From the NCBI GenBank assembly GCA_003524145.1, contig DODZ01000028.1, positions 1 through 53,391 on the forward strand: 53,391 bases of DNA, in the 5' to 3' direction. Of the stretch, positions 1 through 8,502 are shown one piece after another. The notes under the pieces are model-generated. The model saw nothing but the letters and a program-made list of their open reading frames with translations. It was not told the DNA's origin and ran no database searches. The position numbers and the translations under genes are program-made. Within the stretch, counting starts at the first letter, position 1. The number at the start of each line of letters is the position of its first letter. Source of the stretch: Candidatus Apopatosoma intestinale (GTDB lineage Bacteria; Bacillota; Clostridia; Oscillospirales; CAG-272).

Positions 1-25
1 TGCTCATCGGCAAAAGCCTTTCCGG

Positions 26-50
26 AACCACCCGCTTAGCGGGTGGTTTT
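26..50 (+). terminator. Hairpin with T-rich tail at window edge
   Basis: A perfect 10-bp stem (positions 26-35 with 39-48, 3-nt loop) is followed by a short T run. It could end a gene lying left of the window. A second 7-bp stem lies at 56-62/72-78. No gene start or end is visible in the first 85 bases, so the assignment rests on shape alone. Confidence 0.45.
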
Positions 51-85
51 CGTAAGAACTCCTCCTTCGTCGGAGTTCTCTATAC

Positions 86-135
86 AATAAGACAACCGCT
101 GTGCACAAAACATCATGCACAGCGGTTGTCTTATT
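86..135 (-). terminator. Terminator of the opp operon
   Basis: A perfect 20-bp inverted repeat (86-105 with 116-135, 10-nt loop) begins four bases after the stop codon of the last opp-strand gene. The outer pairs are A/T-rich, so it can act in either direction. Its position and strength make it the likely end of the oppA-to-small-protein transcript. Confidence 0.75.
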
Positions 136-138
136 TAA

Positions 139-333
139 TTACAGTGCGCCGAATATCCACAGCATTAAAAACCCGAAGAGAGCCAGAATCAAAAGACACG
201 GCAACAATATGACGAGATATCCGGACAGAACCATTGCCAGCTTTTCCTTGAAGCTGACCTTTTCCTCTGTCATCATCTCTTTGAACTTTTCCTCCTGTTC
301 ACCGGAGGATTTTTTTATGCGCTTCCAAATCAT
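139..333 (-). CDS. Small single-span membrane protein at the end of the opp operon
   Basis: This 64-residue protein has a charged, Lys/Glu-rich N-terminal half (about residues 1-33) and one strongly hydrophobic helix (about 35-62) ending near the C terminus. A good ribosome site (AAGGAG, 6-7 nt upstream) supports the start. It lies 36 nt behind oppF and just before the operon terminator, so it is co-transcribed with the transporter. I do not recognise a family. A small accessory or assembly subunit of the permease is possible, but that is inferred only from operon position. Confidence 0.7.
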   Translation of the reverse strand: MIWKRIKKSSGEQEEKFKEMMTEEKVSFKEKLAMVLSGYLVILLPCLLILALFGFLMLWIFGAL

Positions 334-369
334 ATCGACTCCTTATTTTACGCTGATGGTGCGGCGGTT

Positions 370-1974
370 TTACTTGCCGTTTTTCAAGGTTTTCGGTACA
401 TCGAAGAGATAATCGCCGTTTTCATCCAGCTTTTTCTCGGGGAAATGGCAGGCTACGAAGTGCCCGGGTTCAACCTCTGTGAGCGGAGGGGGAACTCTCT
501 TGCACTTGTCGCAAGCCATATAGCATCTTGTATGGAATTTGCAACCCTCCGGAGGTCTTATGGGGCTTGGAATATTGCCCTCGAGCAGAATTCTTTCCTT
601 TTTCAGGCTCTCGGCATCAGTTGTCGGGATGGAGGAGAGCAGAGCCACGGTATAGGGATGACGAGGATCCTCAAAAATTGTCTGCGCACTTGCAAGCTCC
701 ACTATATTGCCGAGATACATAACGCAGATTCTGTCCGAAATATATCTTACTACGGAGAGGTCATGCGAGATGAACATATATGTGAGGTTTTCTTTTTCCT
801 TCAGCTCCTGAAGCAGGTTTATTATCTGCGACTGAATGGAAACATCAAGCGCGGATACACATTCATCGCAAACGATGAATTTCGGCTTCACGGCAAGCGC
901 ACGTGCAATGGAGATACGCTGGCGCTGACCGCCCGAGAACTGGTGCGGATATCTGTGCATCATATAGTCCTGCAAGCCGCAACGGCGCATCGTCTCAAGG
1001 ATATATTCCTTCATTTTCGGAGAACCGTGCTTGTAATAATTATGTGTAACAAGACCCTCCTCGATAATCTGACCTATTGTCATTCTCGGGTTGAGCGAGG
1101 AATATGGGTCCTGGAAGATTATCTGCAGATCCTTACGGAGCAGGCGCATCTCGGAATATTTCAGTCTGGCGAGGTCTATGCCGTCATCCAGCATTGCTTC
1201 GTATTTCGCAAATTCGGCGTCGCCCGCGTGCTTTTCCTTGAGCGCGTCTATCTTTGCGCTGACTTCGGATATTTCATTCTCATACTTTGCAATTGTCCCT
1301 TCTATAGCGGAAGCTTTTTTGCCGAGCGCCGCTATCTTTGCGGGGACTTTTGCTTTCTTTTTCGGGTTTTCTTCTGCTTCGAGAACCTCAATTTCGTTCT
1401 TTATGTTGACAATGCTTTTCTGGAGCTCAACTATCTCATGCTCTCTTTTTGAGCGCTCCATCAGGAGTGCCGCGCCTGCCTTAGTGTCCTTTACGACGAA
1501 GCCGCCGAGAATTTTTGCCACATGGGAAAGTGCTGTTTCATAGTCGGCTATCGCGAGGTTTTTCGTTTGGAGGTCGAAGAAAGAGGCATTTGCACCGAGT
1601 CCGTCGCACCTCTTTGTGAGTGCCTCCGCTTTGGCATAGGCGGAATGTATTTTCGCCACATACTTTTCTGCATGCGAGAGCGTTTTTCTTACATACGAGG
1701 GAGAAATTTCGGCGAGAGTGTAACCGTAAAACATCGTGGTGCCTGCGGTCTGTTCATAAAGCTGGAGAATAACTCTGCCGAGCGTCGATTTACCACAGCC
1801 CGATTCGCCTACTATACCGAGTGTTTCGCCCTTGTAGATATCGAGCGTGATTTCCTCGTTTGCGCGGACATAAAGCTGATTCTTCTGGAAAATGCTTGAC
1901 TTGCCGACAGGAAAGTATTTCTTAAGATTTGTTATTGATAAGAGCTTTTCTGTGTTCTTCGGTGTGTTCTGCAC
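370..1974 (-). CDS. oppF: Oligopeptide ABC transporter ATP-binding protein OppF with a long coiled-coil-rich insertion
   Basis: One of the two cytoplasmic ATPases that power peptide import. Walker A (GESGCGKST, residues 56-64), Q-loop (FQDP, around 287-290), signature FSGGQ (346-350), Walker B with the catalytic DE followed by SALD (about 366-377), and the switch His in SHD are all present. The C-terminal Cys-containing OppD/F tail is also present. At 534 residues it is about 200 longer than typical OppF. The excess lies between Walker A and the Q-loop (about residues 95-270) and is Lys/Glu/Ala-rich with heptad-like stretches. The start is GTG: an almost perfect site (GGAGGTGAG) sits just upstream, so the 53-nt overlap with oppD is real. 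The Walker B proline usual after DE is replaced by Cys. Confidence 0.93.
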   Translation of the reverse strand: MQNTPKNTEKLLSITNLKKYFPVGKSSIFQKNQLYVRANEEITLDIYKGETLGIVGESGCGKSTLGRVILQLYEQTAGTTMFYGYTLAEISPSYVRKTLSHAEKYVAKIHSAYAKAEALTKRCDGLGANASFFDLQTKNLAIADYETALSHVAKILGGFVVKDTKAGAALLMERSKREHEIVELQKSIVNIKNEIEVLEAEENPKKKAKVPAKIAALGKKASAIEGTIAKYENEISEVSAKIDALKEKHAGDAEFAKYEAMLDDGIDLARLKYSEMRLLRKDLQIIFQDPYSSLNPRMTIGQIIEEGLVTHNYYKHGSPKMKEYILETMRRCGLQDYMMHRYPHQFSGGQRQRISIARALAVKPKFIVCDECVSALDVSIQSQIINLLQELKEKENLTYMFISHDLSVVRYISDRICVMYLGNIVELASAQTIFEDPRHPYTVALLSSIPTTDAESLKKERILLEGNIPSPIRPPEGCKFHTRCYMACDKCKRVPPPLTEVEPGHFVACHFPEKKLDENGDYLFDVPKTLKNGK

Positions 1975-2953
1975 TTTTTCTCACCTCCTTTTCGGGATAG
2001 AAGCAACGGATTTTCTGACCCGCCACTACTTCTTTCAGCTCCGGCTCTTCGGCAAAGCAACGCGCTGTCGCATATTTGCATCTCGGAGCGAATTTGCATC
2101 CTTTCGGCAGTGCCAGAGGATGAGGCACAACACCGGGAATAGGCTCAAGCTTATGCGTGATATTATCTATGCGGGGGATACTGAACATCAGTCCCTCCGT
2201 GTACGGATGGCTCATTTTGCAGTCGGCAAATATAACCTTTGCCGAGGACTGCTCCACGACCTGACCGCAGTACATTACTACAACGTCGTCTGCCATTTCA
2301 TTGATAACGCCGAGGTCATGAGTAATGAAGATAATGGAGGTGCCGTTTTCTCTCTGGAGTTCGTTCATGAGATGCAGAATCTGCGCCTGAATGGTAACAT
2401 CGAGAGCCGTGGTCGGCTCATCCGCGATGAGTATTTTCGGCTTGCAGGCGAGCGCCATAGCTATCATGACGCGCTGTCTCATACCGCCGGAGAGCTGATG
2501 CGGATACTGCTTGATGACTGCCTCGGGATTGGGAATCTGAACATCATAGAGCATCCGGAGAGCTGCTTCTCTCGCTTCTTTTTTTGACTTGCCCTGATGT
2601 ATGAGAAAAGGCTCGGAGAGCTGCTTTTCTATCGTGAATACAGGGTTGAGCGAGGTCATCGGCTCCTGGAAGATAACGGAAATCTTATTTCCGCGGATAT
2701 CATACATCTGTTGCTCGGAGAGCTTTGTCAGATCCTTGCCGTCGAAAAGTATCTCGCCCTCGGCTATATATCCGTTTCCGTCGAGCAGGTGGAGTATACT
2801 CATGGCGGAGACGCTCTTGCCCGAGCCGGATTCGCCGACTATACCGATTGTTTTGCCCGGTTCAAGGCTGTAGGAAACATCGTTTACCGCCTTTACGGTG
2901 CCTTTTCTTGTTTTGAAATATGTATGAAGGTGCTTTACTTCGAGTAATGACAT
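1922..2953 (-). CDS. oppD: Oligopeptide ABC transporter ATP-binding protein OppD
   Basis: This is the second ATPase of the peptide importer, 343 residues, normal for the family. Walker A GESGSGKS lies near residue 38, followed by a Q-loop (FQEPMTSLNP), signature LSGGMRQR, Walker B (ILIADEPTTALD) and the switch His in ITHDLG. The C-terminal OppD/F domain carries the usual Cys-containing GCKFAPRC segment that contacts the permease partner region. It pairs with OppF, and the two NBDs are expected to form a heterodimer under OppB/OppC. Unlike OppF it has no insertion, so the expansion is specific to one half of the ATPase pair. It starts 18 nt after oppC with a GGAGGTG site. Confidence 0.95.
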   Translation of the reverse strand: MSLLEVKHLHTYFKTRKGTVKAVNDVSYSLEPGKTIGIVGESGSGKSVSAMSILHLLDGNGYIAEGEILFDGKDLTKLSEQQMYDIRGNKISVIFQEPMTSLNPVFTIEKQLSEPFLIHQGKSKKEAREAALRMLYDVQIPNPEAVIKQYPHQLSGGMRQRVMIAMALACKPKILIADEPTTALDVTIQAQILHLMNELQRENGTSIIFITHDLGVINEMADDVVVMYCGQVVEQSSAKVIFADCKMSHPYTEGLMFSIPRIDNITHKLEPIPGVVPHPLALPKGCKFAPRCKYATARCFAEEPELKEVVAGQKIRCFYPEKEVRKSAEHTEEHRKALINNKS

Positions 2954-2971
2954 ATTATTTTTTCACCTCCG

Positions 2972-4921
2972 TTACTTTTCCTGGCTGCTCTTCGGGTCAA
3001 GAACATCCCTCAGAGTATCGCCCAATATATTGATACTGATAGTGGCTATTGCAAGGAATATAGCGGGGAAGAGCCACTGCCACCAGTAATTCTGAATGAC
3101 TATAGAGTTATTTGCACCGTTCAGCATATTACCCCATGTGGGTCGCGGCTGCTGAACGCCGAAGCCGAGGTAAGAAAGGCTGGATTCCGTGAGCAGACAG
3201 CCCGCGAAATCGAGCGTCATGCTGACGATGATGACCGATATGATATTCGGGAGAATATGGCGGAAGGCGATGATTCTCTCCTTTACACCCATTGCCTTTG
3301 CCGCGGTGACAAATTCTTTTTCTCTCTCGGCGAGCACCTGCGCACGTATCATGCGCGCGAGACCTGTCCATGAGAGCAGACCGAGGATTACCATGATTAT
3401 CATTATTCTCGTGGTCTCGCTGATGGGGCGCGATGTGAGAACATACGAGAGCATCATTGCAAAGGGAAGGAACGGAATAGCCGAGAAAATTTCCGTGACA
3501 CGCATGAGGAGAATATCGACCCAGCCGCCGAAATAACCGGAGAGGCATCCGACGATAATGGCGATGACGGACGAGATGATAACTGCGATGGCGCCTATTG
3601 TCATTGTCATTTTACCGCCGTGGATGATTCGCGTCAGCGTATCTCTGCCGAGGTTGTCTGTTCCGAAAGGATAACCCTTGAGTCCGGAGGACTTGATGAG
3701 CTTGCCGTCGGAATCCGCAAGGTATGTCTGGTAAGGACCTGCGTAAACGGCAGAGCATTCCGTGCCGTTTATATCCTTGAGCTGTCCTTTGTCGTTTGAA
3801 CCCCATGCATATGCATGGCCGCCGTCGGTGACGCCGACGAAATGAAAAGCACCGCCGCTGATAGCCACAAGCTTTTCACCTGCGGGAATTTCCGCTATGG
3901 CATTTTCGCCGTATCTTGAAGCACCCTGAACGAGAACCTCACCGCTTTCGAGAAGAACGGCGAGACATCCGTTTGTTGTTGCTATATCTGCTATCTTTTT
4001 ACCGTTCAGGTAAGACATGATGCTTACCTTTTCTCCGCTTGAGGAGGTTGCTGTTTCGCGGCGGAGCATACCGCCGGGACATTCGAGTGTGCCGTCCTCC
4101 ATGAGCAGGAAAGCATAGTAGTTTGTCAGAGCTATTTTCTTTACTTTTGTATAGTTGCCCGCATCCACCTCAGCCATATTGAGGCAGGCGTTCTTATTAC
4201 CCCATATGTAAACCTTGCCGTCGTATACAAGAGCGCTCACCTGATAGCCCGCGATAAGCTGGCTGACCTTGGTGACATCTTCGACTCCGTTTTCTATCAG
4301 GTCCACGGGACACTGGATTACAGGGTCGTCCTTGTTGCCTTTGAAATATCCGTACTGACCACGGGAATTTACACCCCAGCCGATGAGCTTGCCCGATGTG
4401 CTTATCGCGATGACATGGTCATTTCCTGCGGAAGCCATATAGGTTTTGCCGTCTTTCAGCTCTTCCGGAATCTCGGAATAGTCAACCTTTGAAAGCGTAT
4501 TTTTCGGATATCCCCATAAATATATGTTGTTATCCTCGCTCACGCCGACGGAAAAAAGCGATGTTCCGGAGATGCTCGCGATATTGTTTTTCATGCCTGC
4601 CGGAACCTTGCGCATTGTCATATTGGGAGCGATATTCGCCTGATTTGCATCAATGAAGTTTACATCCATCGGAAGAAAGAGCGGACCGACAAAAACGAGT
4701 ATGAACATAGCTATAAGCACTACGAGAGAAACGACCGCTATTTTGCGCCTGAAAAAGGCCTTGACTGCAAGCTTGGAGGGAGACTCCAGCTTTTCCACGG
4801 CGAAGATTTCGCTATCGGAAAGCTCCTTGCTCGCACCCATAAACATTCTTGAAAACCAGCGACCTATCTTAAAATCGCCGCGAGCGGATTTATTTTCTTT
4901 CTGCTTGTTATTCTTTGACAT
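2972..4921 (-). CDS. oppC: Oligopeptide permease OppC with an extracellular RCC1-like beta-propeller inserted between TM1 and TM2
   Basis: A membrane permease of the peptide importer, 649 residues against about 300 for the family. Residues 1-57 are cytoplasmic and about 58-80 form TM1. The family hallmark PFGTDNLGRD comes only at 418-427, followed by the remaining membrane helices and the EAA coupling loop (about 540-560). Between them, residues about 110-415 form seven repeats of the pattern hydrophobic strand - DG(K/E/T) - hydrophobic - WG. Examples are IYLWG (133-137), LIGWG (179-183), VYIWG (237-241) and AYAWG (370-374). The best clear copies carry the RCC1-type SRGQYG or NDKGQL tail. Topology places this domain outside the cell, where OppA docks. 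The reading frame is open throughout, so this is a fusion and not a cloning or assembly scar. The 3' part alone would be a normal OppC. Confidence 0.93.
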   Translation of the reverse strand: MSKNNKQKENKSARGDFKIGRWFSRMFMGASKELSDSEIFAVEKLESPSKLAVKAFFRRKIAVVSLVVLIAMFILVFVGPLFLPMDVNFIDANQANIAPNMTMRKVPAGMKNNIASISGTSLFSVGVSEDNNIYLWGYPKNTLSKVDYSEIPEELKDGKTYMASAGNDHVIAISTSGKLIGWGVNSRGQYGYFKGNKDDPVIQCPVDLIENGVEDVTKVSQLIAGYQVSALVYDGKVYIWGNKNACLNMAEVDAGNYTKVKKIALTNYYAFLLMEDGTLECPGGMLRRETATSSSGEKVSIMSYLNGKKIADIATTNGCLAVLLESGEVLVQGASRYGENAIAEIPAGEKLVAISGGAFHFVGVTDGGHAYAWGSNDKGQLKDINGTECSAVYAGPYQTYLADSDGKLIKSSGLKGYPFGTDNLGRDTLTRIIHGGKMTMTIGAIAVIISSVIAIIVGCLSGYFGGWVDILLMRVTEIFSAIPFLPFAMMLSYVLTSRPISETTRIMIIMVILGLLSWTGLARMIRAQVLAEREKEFVTAAKAMGVKERIIAFRHILPNIISVIIVSMTLDFAGCLLTESSLSYLGFGVQQPRPTWGNMLNGANNSIVIQNYWWQWLFPAIFLAIATISINILGDTLRDVLDPKSSQEK

Positions 4922-4936
4922 ATAAATCCGCCTCCT

Positions 4937-5959
4937 TTACTTGTTGACTCTGATACGCGGGTCTACGAGACCGTAGATGATATCTATGAAGAGATTGCCC
5001 GCGAGAGAAATGAATATGTAGAACATCTGAAGAGCAAGCACTATTTCGTTGTCATTATTGGTGAGTGCCTGAAAATATGTTCTGCCTATGCCGTTGAGCG
5101 CAAAGATGTTTTCTATCATCAGAGAGCCGCTGAATATTCCGAGGAACCAGCCTATGATGAGCGTTACCACGGGGAGAAGCGCATTTCTCCACGCATGACT
5201 GTAGATGACAACGCGCTCGCGCAGACCTTTTGCTCTCGCTGTTCTGATGCAGTCCATCGAGAGCGCCTCTATCATGGAGGCACGGACATATCTTGTCATA
5301 CCGCCGAGCGAGCAGAAGGTCATTACTATCAGCGGCAGGGCGAGATGGTACATCTTGTCCCAGAACTGCCGCCACGGTGTCCACTCAAGACTGCCTGCCG
5401 TTATCATTCCCGAAACAGGGAACCAGCCGAGCACGACGGCAAAAAGCCAGATGAATACTATGGCTATGATAAATGTCGGCAGGCTGTAGCCCACGACTGT
5501 TCCCACCTGAACGGCGACATCGCGCTTTGAGCCGCGCTTCACTGCGCAGAAAATACCGAGCGGTATAGTTATGCCGAGCGCGAGGATAGTAGCGAAAATA
5601 TTTATGAAAATGGTATTTTTCATCGGCTCCCTGATAACCTCGGCAACAGGCTTGTTGTATATAGCGGAATCGCCGAGATTGCCCTGAAGTATACCGTTGA
5701 AGGTGCCGTCGTCATAGGGATAGATACCTATCCATCTGCCGTAGCGCTCGAGCTTTGTACCGTTTGTGCCGTATTTCTTTTGCCAGAATTCATACCGCTC
5801 ATCGTAATTGAGCTTGCCCTTGCTTGCCTTTACTTCCTCGGTTGCCGTTTGCGCCGCCTTGTCTATAGGCAGCATATTGTAGATGAGAAAAAGCATAAGG
5901 GAAAGGATAAAGAATACAAGTATGATATACAGCAGTCTTTTAACTAAGTATTTTCCCAT
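4937..5959 (-). CDS. oppB: Oligopeptide permease OppB
   Basis: Membrane permease partner of OppC, 340 residues. It has an N-terminal membrane helix (about 7-30), then an extracellular segment of roughly 80 residues ending in LQGNLGDS, which is the usual OppB pre-TM2 motif. The remaining five helices and a coupling loop (ARAKGLRERVV) follow. The terminal VDPRIRVNK is a typical OppB ending. It lies 15 nt before oppC, and a hairpin in the 200-nt gap separates it from oppA. The first extracellular loop is of ordinary length, so the propeller insertion is confined to OppC. Confidence 0.95.
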   Translation of the reverse strand: MGKYLVKRLLYIILVFFILSLMLFLIYNMLPIDKAAQTATEEVKASKGKLNYDERYEFWQKKYGTNGTKLERYGRWIGIYPYDDGTFNGILQGNLGDSAIYNKPVAEVIREPMKNTIFINIFATILALGITIPLGIFCAVKRGSKRDVAVQVGTVVGYSLPTFIIAIVFIWLFAVVLGWFPVSGMITAGSLEWTPWRQFWDKMYHLALPLIVMTFCSLGGMTRYVRASMIEALSMDCIRTARAKGLRERVVIYSHAWRNALLPVVTLIIGWFLGIFSGSLMIENIFALNGIGRTYFQALTNNDNEIVLALQMFYIFISLAGNLFIDIIYGLVDPRIRVNK

Positions 5960-6080
5960 TGTGTCCTCCCGGAAAATTATAAAAATCTTTTATATATATG
6001 CATTTTTGTGCCGCGAATACTGTCGAACCAACGCAATGCCGCTTGATTTGCGCGGCAAAAAAACGCATATATATACGACT

Positions 6081-6115
6081 TTGCAGGAATGACGCGCGGG
6101 GCGTCATTCCTGCAA
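6081..6115 (-). terminator. Hairpin between oppA and oppB, likely partial terminator or mRNA stabiliser
   Basis: A perfect 15-bp stem (6081-6095 with 6101-6115) with a 5-nt loop lies between oppA and oppB. No strong U run follows on the transcribed strand, so it is unlikely to be a complete terminator. Such hairpins after binding-protein genes commonly let the first cistron be made in excess over the membrane parts. That role is inferred here. Confidence 0.6.
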
Positions 6116-6162
6116 GGCATGAAGGCTTTCGCCTTTAAATCTTATTTGCGCTTCTTCGCGGA

Positions 6163-8382
6163 TTATTTGTTATAGTTCTCAAAGAAGTCAGCTTCGTCCA
6201 TGATATATGCAGCGCTGTAATCGTCATACAAGCTGGGGTCGATAGTCCACTGGAAAGAGTAATCGTAAACAGCGGATGTGAAGCCTGTAGCGAAGTTAAC
6301 CGCATTGAGCTTCGGTACGCCGTCGTAACCGTCCTCAACGCTGCGCTGGTATTCACCGTAGAGACCCTTGTTGAAATCGGTGGAAGTATATGTGATATAC
6401 ATACCGATAGCTGTTGTGGAAGCGGGGTTTGTCTGCCATGCTGTGAGAAGCTGGTCTGTAACGGGGTTAGGCTGTGTGCCGAACCAGTTGATTGCGAGAG
6501 GCATATAGTATTCGCCGTCTATCTTGACGGTCTTGTACTTGCCGTCTGTTGTCTTGAAGTTGAGGTTATCGAGAGAGAGCTCGTAACCGGAGAGCTTCTT
6601 GTAGCGGACAGCGTCCTTTGCAGCGTCGAAAGCCTTGCCTTCCACATTGTACTTCCAGCCTGCTGCCTCGAGAACTGCGATAGCGTTGTCGGAGCTGTAG
6701 TTGTACTGGTTGATGTTGATTGTATCCTTGTTTGCTATATAAGCGGCAGCGCCTGTATAGTAAGGACCGTGAACAACGGCACCGTAACCGCCTGTGAATG
6801 TCTGAGCGAACTCAGGACGGTTGATGGTGTAAATGATAGCCTGACGAACTTCTGTCATACCTGTAGGACCGAAGTCTGCACGGAAGCCGAGCTTACCGTA
6901 GCCTGCGCGGTCGTAGTGAGTCTCAGCATACTTGCTGGGGTCGGATTCAACAATCTTGAGAGCAGCCTTTGTTGCGTCACCGCCTGTGATACCTGCGATA
7001 ACATCGACCTGACCCTGCTTGAACATATCCATCTGTGTCTCTTCAACAACCTTGATGTATGTGATAGTCTCGATGGAAGCCTTGCCGCGGGCGTCGTCGC
7101 CGGGATAGTTGGGGTTGAGCTTAAGTGTAGCTGTAAGTGTAGACTCGTCGTAGTTGGAAACTACATAAGGACCGGAGTAGGGAAGAGCGGAATTCCACTT
7201 GAGGTTAGCCACGATTTCAGCGGCTACCGTGTAAGAATCCTTGCCGTCTTTTGTCTCTTTGGCATAGAAAGCATCGTTGAGTCCGCAAGCCTTTGTTTCG
7301 GGGTCAACTACGATGTCGCCGTTAGCGCCGAGGTAGAGAGCGAGCGGTACGGGAGATGCGCCTGCGTTTACTATAGCATAGTAGTAGCCTGCATAGTCAG
7401 GTGTGTATGTGAAAGAGAATGTGTAGTCATCAAGAAGCTTTACGCCTGCGAAGTACTTTGTAGCTGTAACATCCTTGTCGTTCTTTTCGCCGTCGTTTGT
7501 ACCTGTATAAGCCTTGAAAGCGTCGAAGCCGACGAGTGTCTGACCTGCGTTGCCTACAGCGCCTGCCTCAACTGCAACGGGAGAGCTGTTTGCAAGAACG
7601 GATGCAACATAGTTCTTTGCCGTGATAGCGGAACCGTCGCTGAATACGAGGTCGCTTCTTATCTTGATTGTATAAGTGAGCGTGCCGTCTTCGTTTACAA
7701 CGGAAGTAGGAATCTCTGCGAGAGCGCCCATGTTCCAGTTGTATTCACCGTTCTTATCAGCCATGATTGTGTCATAGCCGGAAGTGAGGTTCTGGATATC
7801 GAGGTCGGAAGAACCGGGGCTGGACTTACCGAAAGAAGAGTTACGGAAAGCACCGGAAAGGTCCGTAGAGCTGCCGAGGATTACGGAGTTTGCAGCGCCT
7901 GCCTTTATCTTAGCGGCAACGATAGCGTCTGCGGGACCCCAGTAAGGAGTTGTAACGAAGTTCTCAATCTTTGCATTGTAAAGATCGAAGTACTGGTTGG
8001 AATAAAGCGGAATTTCGGGAACGAGGTAGTTCCATCTCTGAATGTAGAGCTTCCACCATTCGTTGTAAACATCGGTGGATGTCTTGTCTGCTACGGGAGT
8101 GGTATTGTAAACCATTGCCATAGAGAGGAAGTCCATACCGAGTTCATATTTTGTACCGTCGACTGTAACATAAGCAAGACCTGTTTCCTTGTCTTCTTCT
8201 ACCATGTCGATGGTAACCTTGCTTCCGATTTTAGAATAAACGGAAGTGAAGTCCTTGTGAGAAACTGCATCTGCAGGGTCAATAGGCTGATACTCAACGG
8301 GCTTTACGTCCTCTTTTTTGCCGCAAGCAAACAGAGCGAGCATCATAAGAGCCACAAGAACCAAAGCTAAAACTTTTTTCAT
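6163..8382 (-). CDS. oppA: Peptide-binding lipoprotein OppA (SBP family 5), apparently circularly permuted
   Basis: This is the solute receptor that captures peptides outside the cell and delivers them to OppBC. I place the start at the ATG opening MKKVLALV, which has AGGAGG in front and a lipobox ending at Cys20 (LFAC). The longer reading frame lacks a site. At 739 residues it is longer than usual. The order of parts is odd. Residues about 105-160 (WWKLY, then PEIPLYSNQYFDLYN) match what normally closes a family-5 binding protein. Only after that, from about 165, comes the normal N-terminal lobe (DGTLTYTIKIR, FSDGS at 247-251). The protein then ends before such a closing segment would appear. 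The gene has its own promoter and leads the operon. Confidence 0.92.
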   Translation of the reverse strand: MKKVLALVLVALMMLALFACGKKEDVKPVEYQPIDPADAVSHKDFTSVYSKIGSKVTIDMVEEDKETGLAYVTVDGTKYELGMDFLSMAMVYNTTPVADKTSTDVYNEWWKLYIQRWNYLVPEIPLYSNQYFDLYNAKIENFVTTPYWGPADAIVAAKIKAGAANSVILGSSTDLSGAFRNSSFGKSSPGSSDLDIQNLTSGYDTIMADKNGEYNWNMGALAEIPTSVVNEDGTLTYTIKIRSDLVFSDGSAITAKNYVASVLANSSPVAVEAGAVGNAGQTLVGFDAFKAYTGTNDGEKNDKDVTATKYFAGVKLLDDYTFSFTYTPDYAGYYYAIVNAGASPVPLALYLGANGDIVVDPETKACGLNDAFYAKETKDGKDSYTVAAEIVANLKWNSALPYSGPYVVSNYDESTLTATLKLNPNYPGDDARGKASIETITYIKVVEETQMDMFKQGQVDVIAGITGGDATKAALKIVESDPSKYAETHYDRAGYGKLGFRADFGPTGMTEVRQAIIYTINRPEFAQTFTGGYGAVVHGPYYTGAAAYIANKDTININQYNYSSDNAIAVLEAAGWKYNVEGKAFDAAKDAVRYKKLSGYELSLDNLNFKTTDGKYKTVKIDGEYYMPLAINWFGTQPNPVTDQLLTAWQTNPASTTAIGMYITYTSTDFNKGLYGEYQRSVEDGYDGVPKLNAVNFATGFTSAVYDYSFQWTIDPSLYDDYSAAYIMDEADFFENYNK

Positions 8383-8502
8383 CTGTTTTTCCTCCTGAAA
8401 AATATTTTGATTTACAGGCTGAGCCTGCAAGCAATAATTCAATTTATGCGGATTCTGGATATAATGCCTCAAAATGCCGTATAAAAATAATTATTATGCA
8501 GT

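Noticed and set aside
2972..4921. Assembly chimera explaining the RCC1 insertion in OppC
   Set aside because: The frame is open across both junctions and codon character looks uniform. The insert sits precisely at a loop between TM1 and PFGTDNLGRD. I therefore treat it as real while noting that read evidence would settle it.
6769..8370. 533-residue open frame on the plus strand
   Set aside because: It is antisense to oppA, lacks a ribosome site and gives a Cys/Val-rich non-protein composition, typical of a shadow of a conserved gene.
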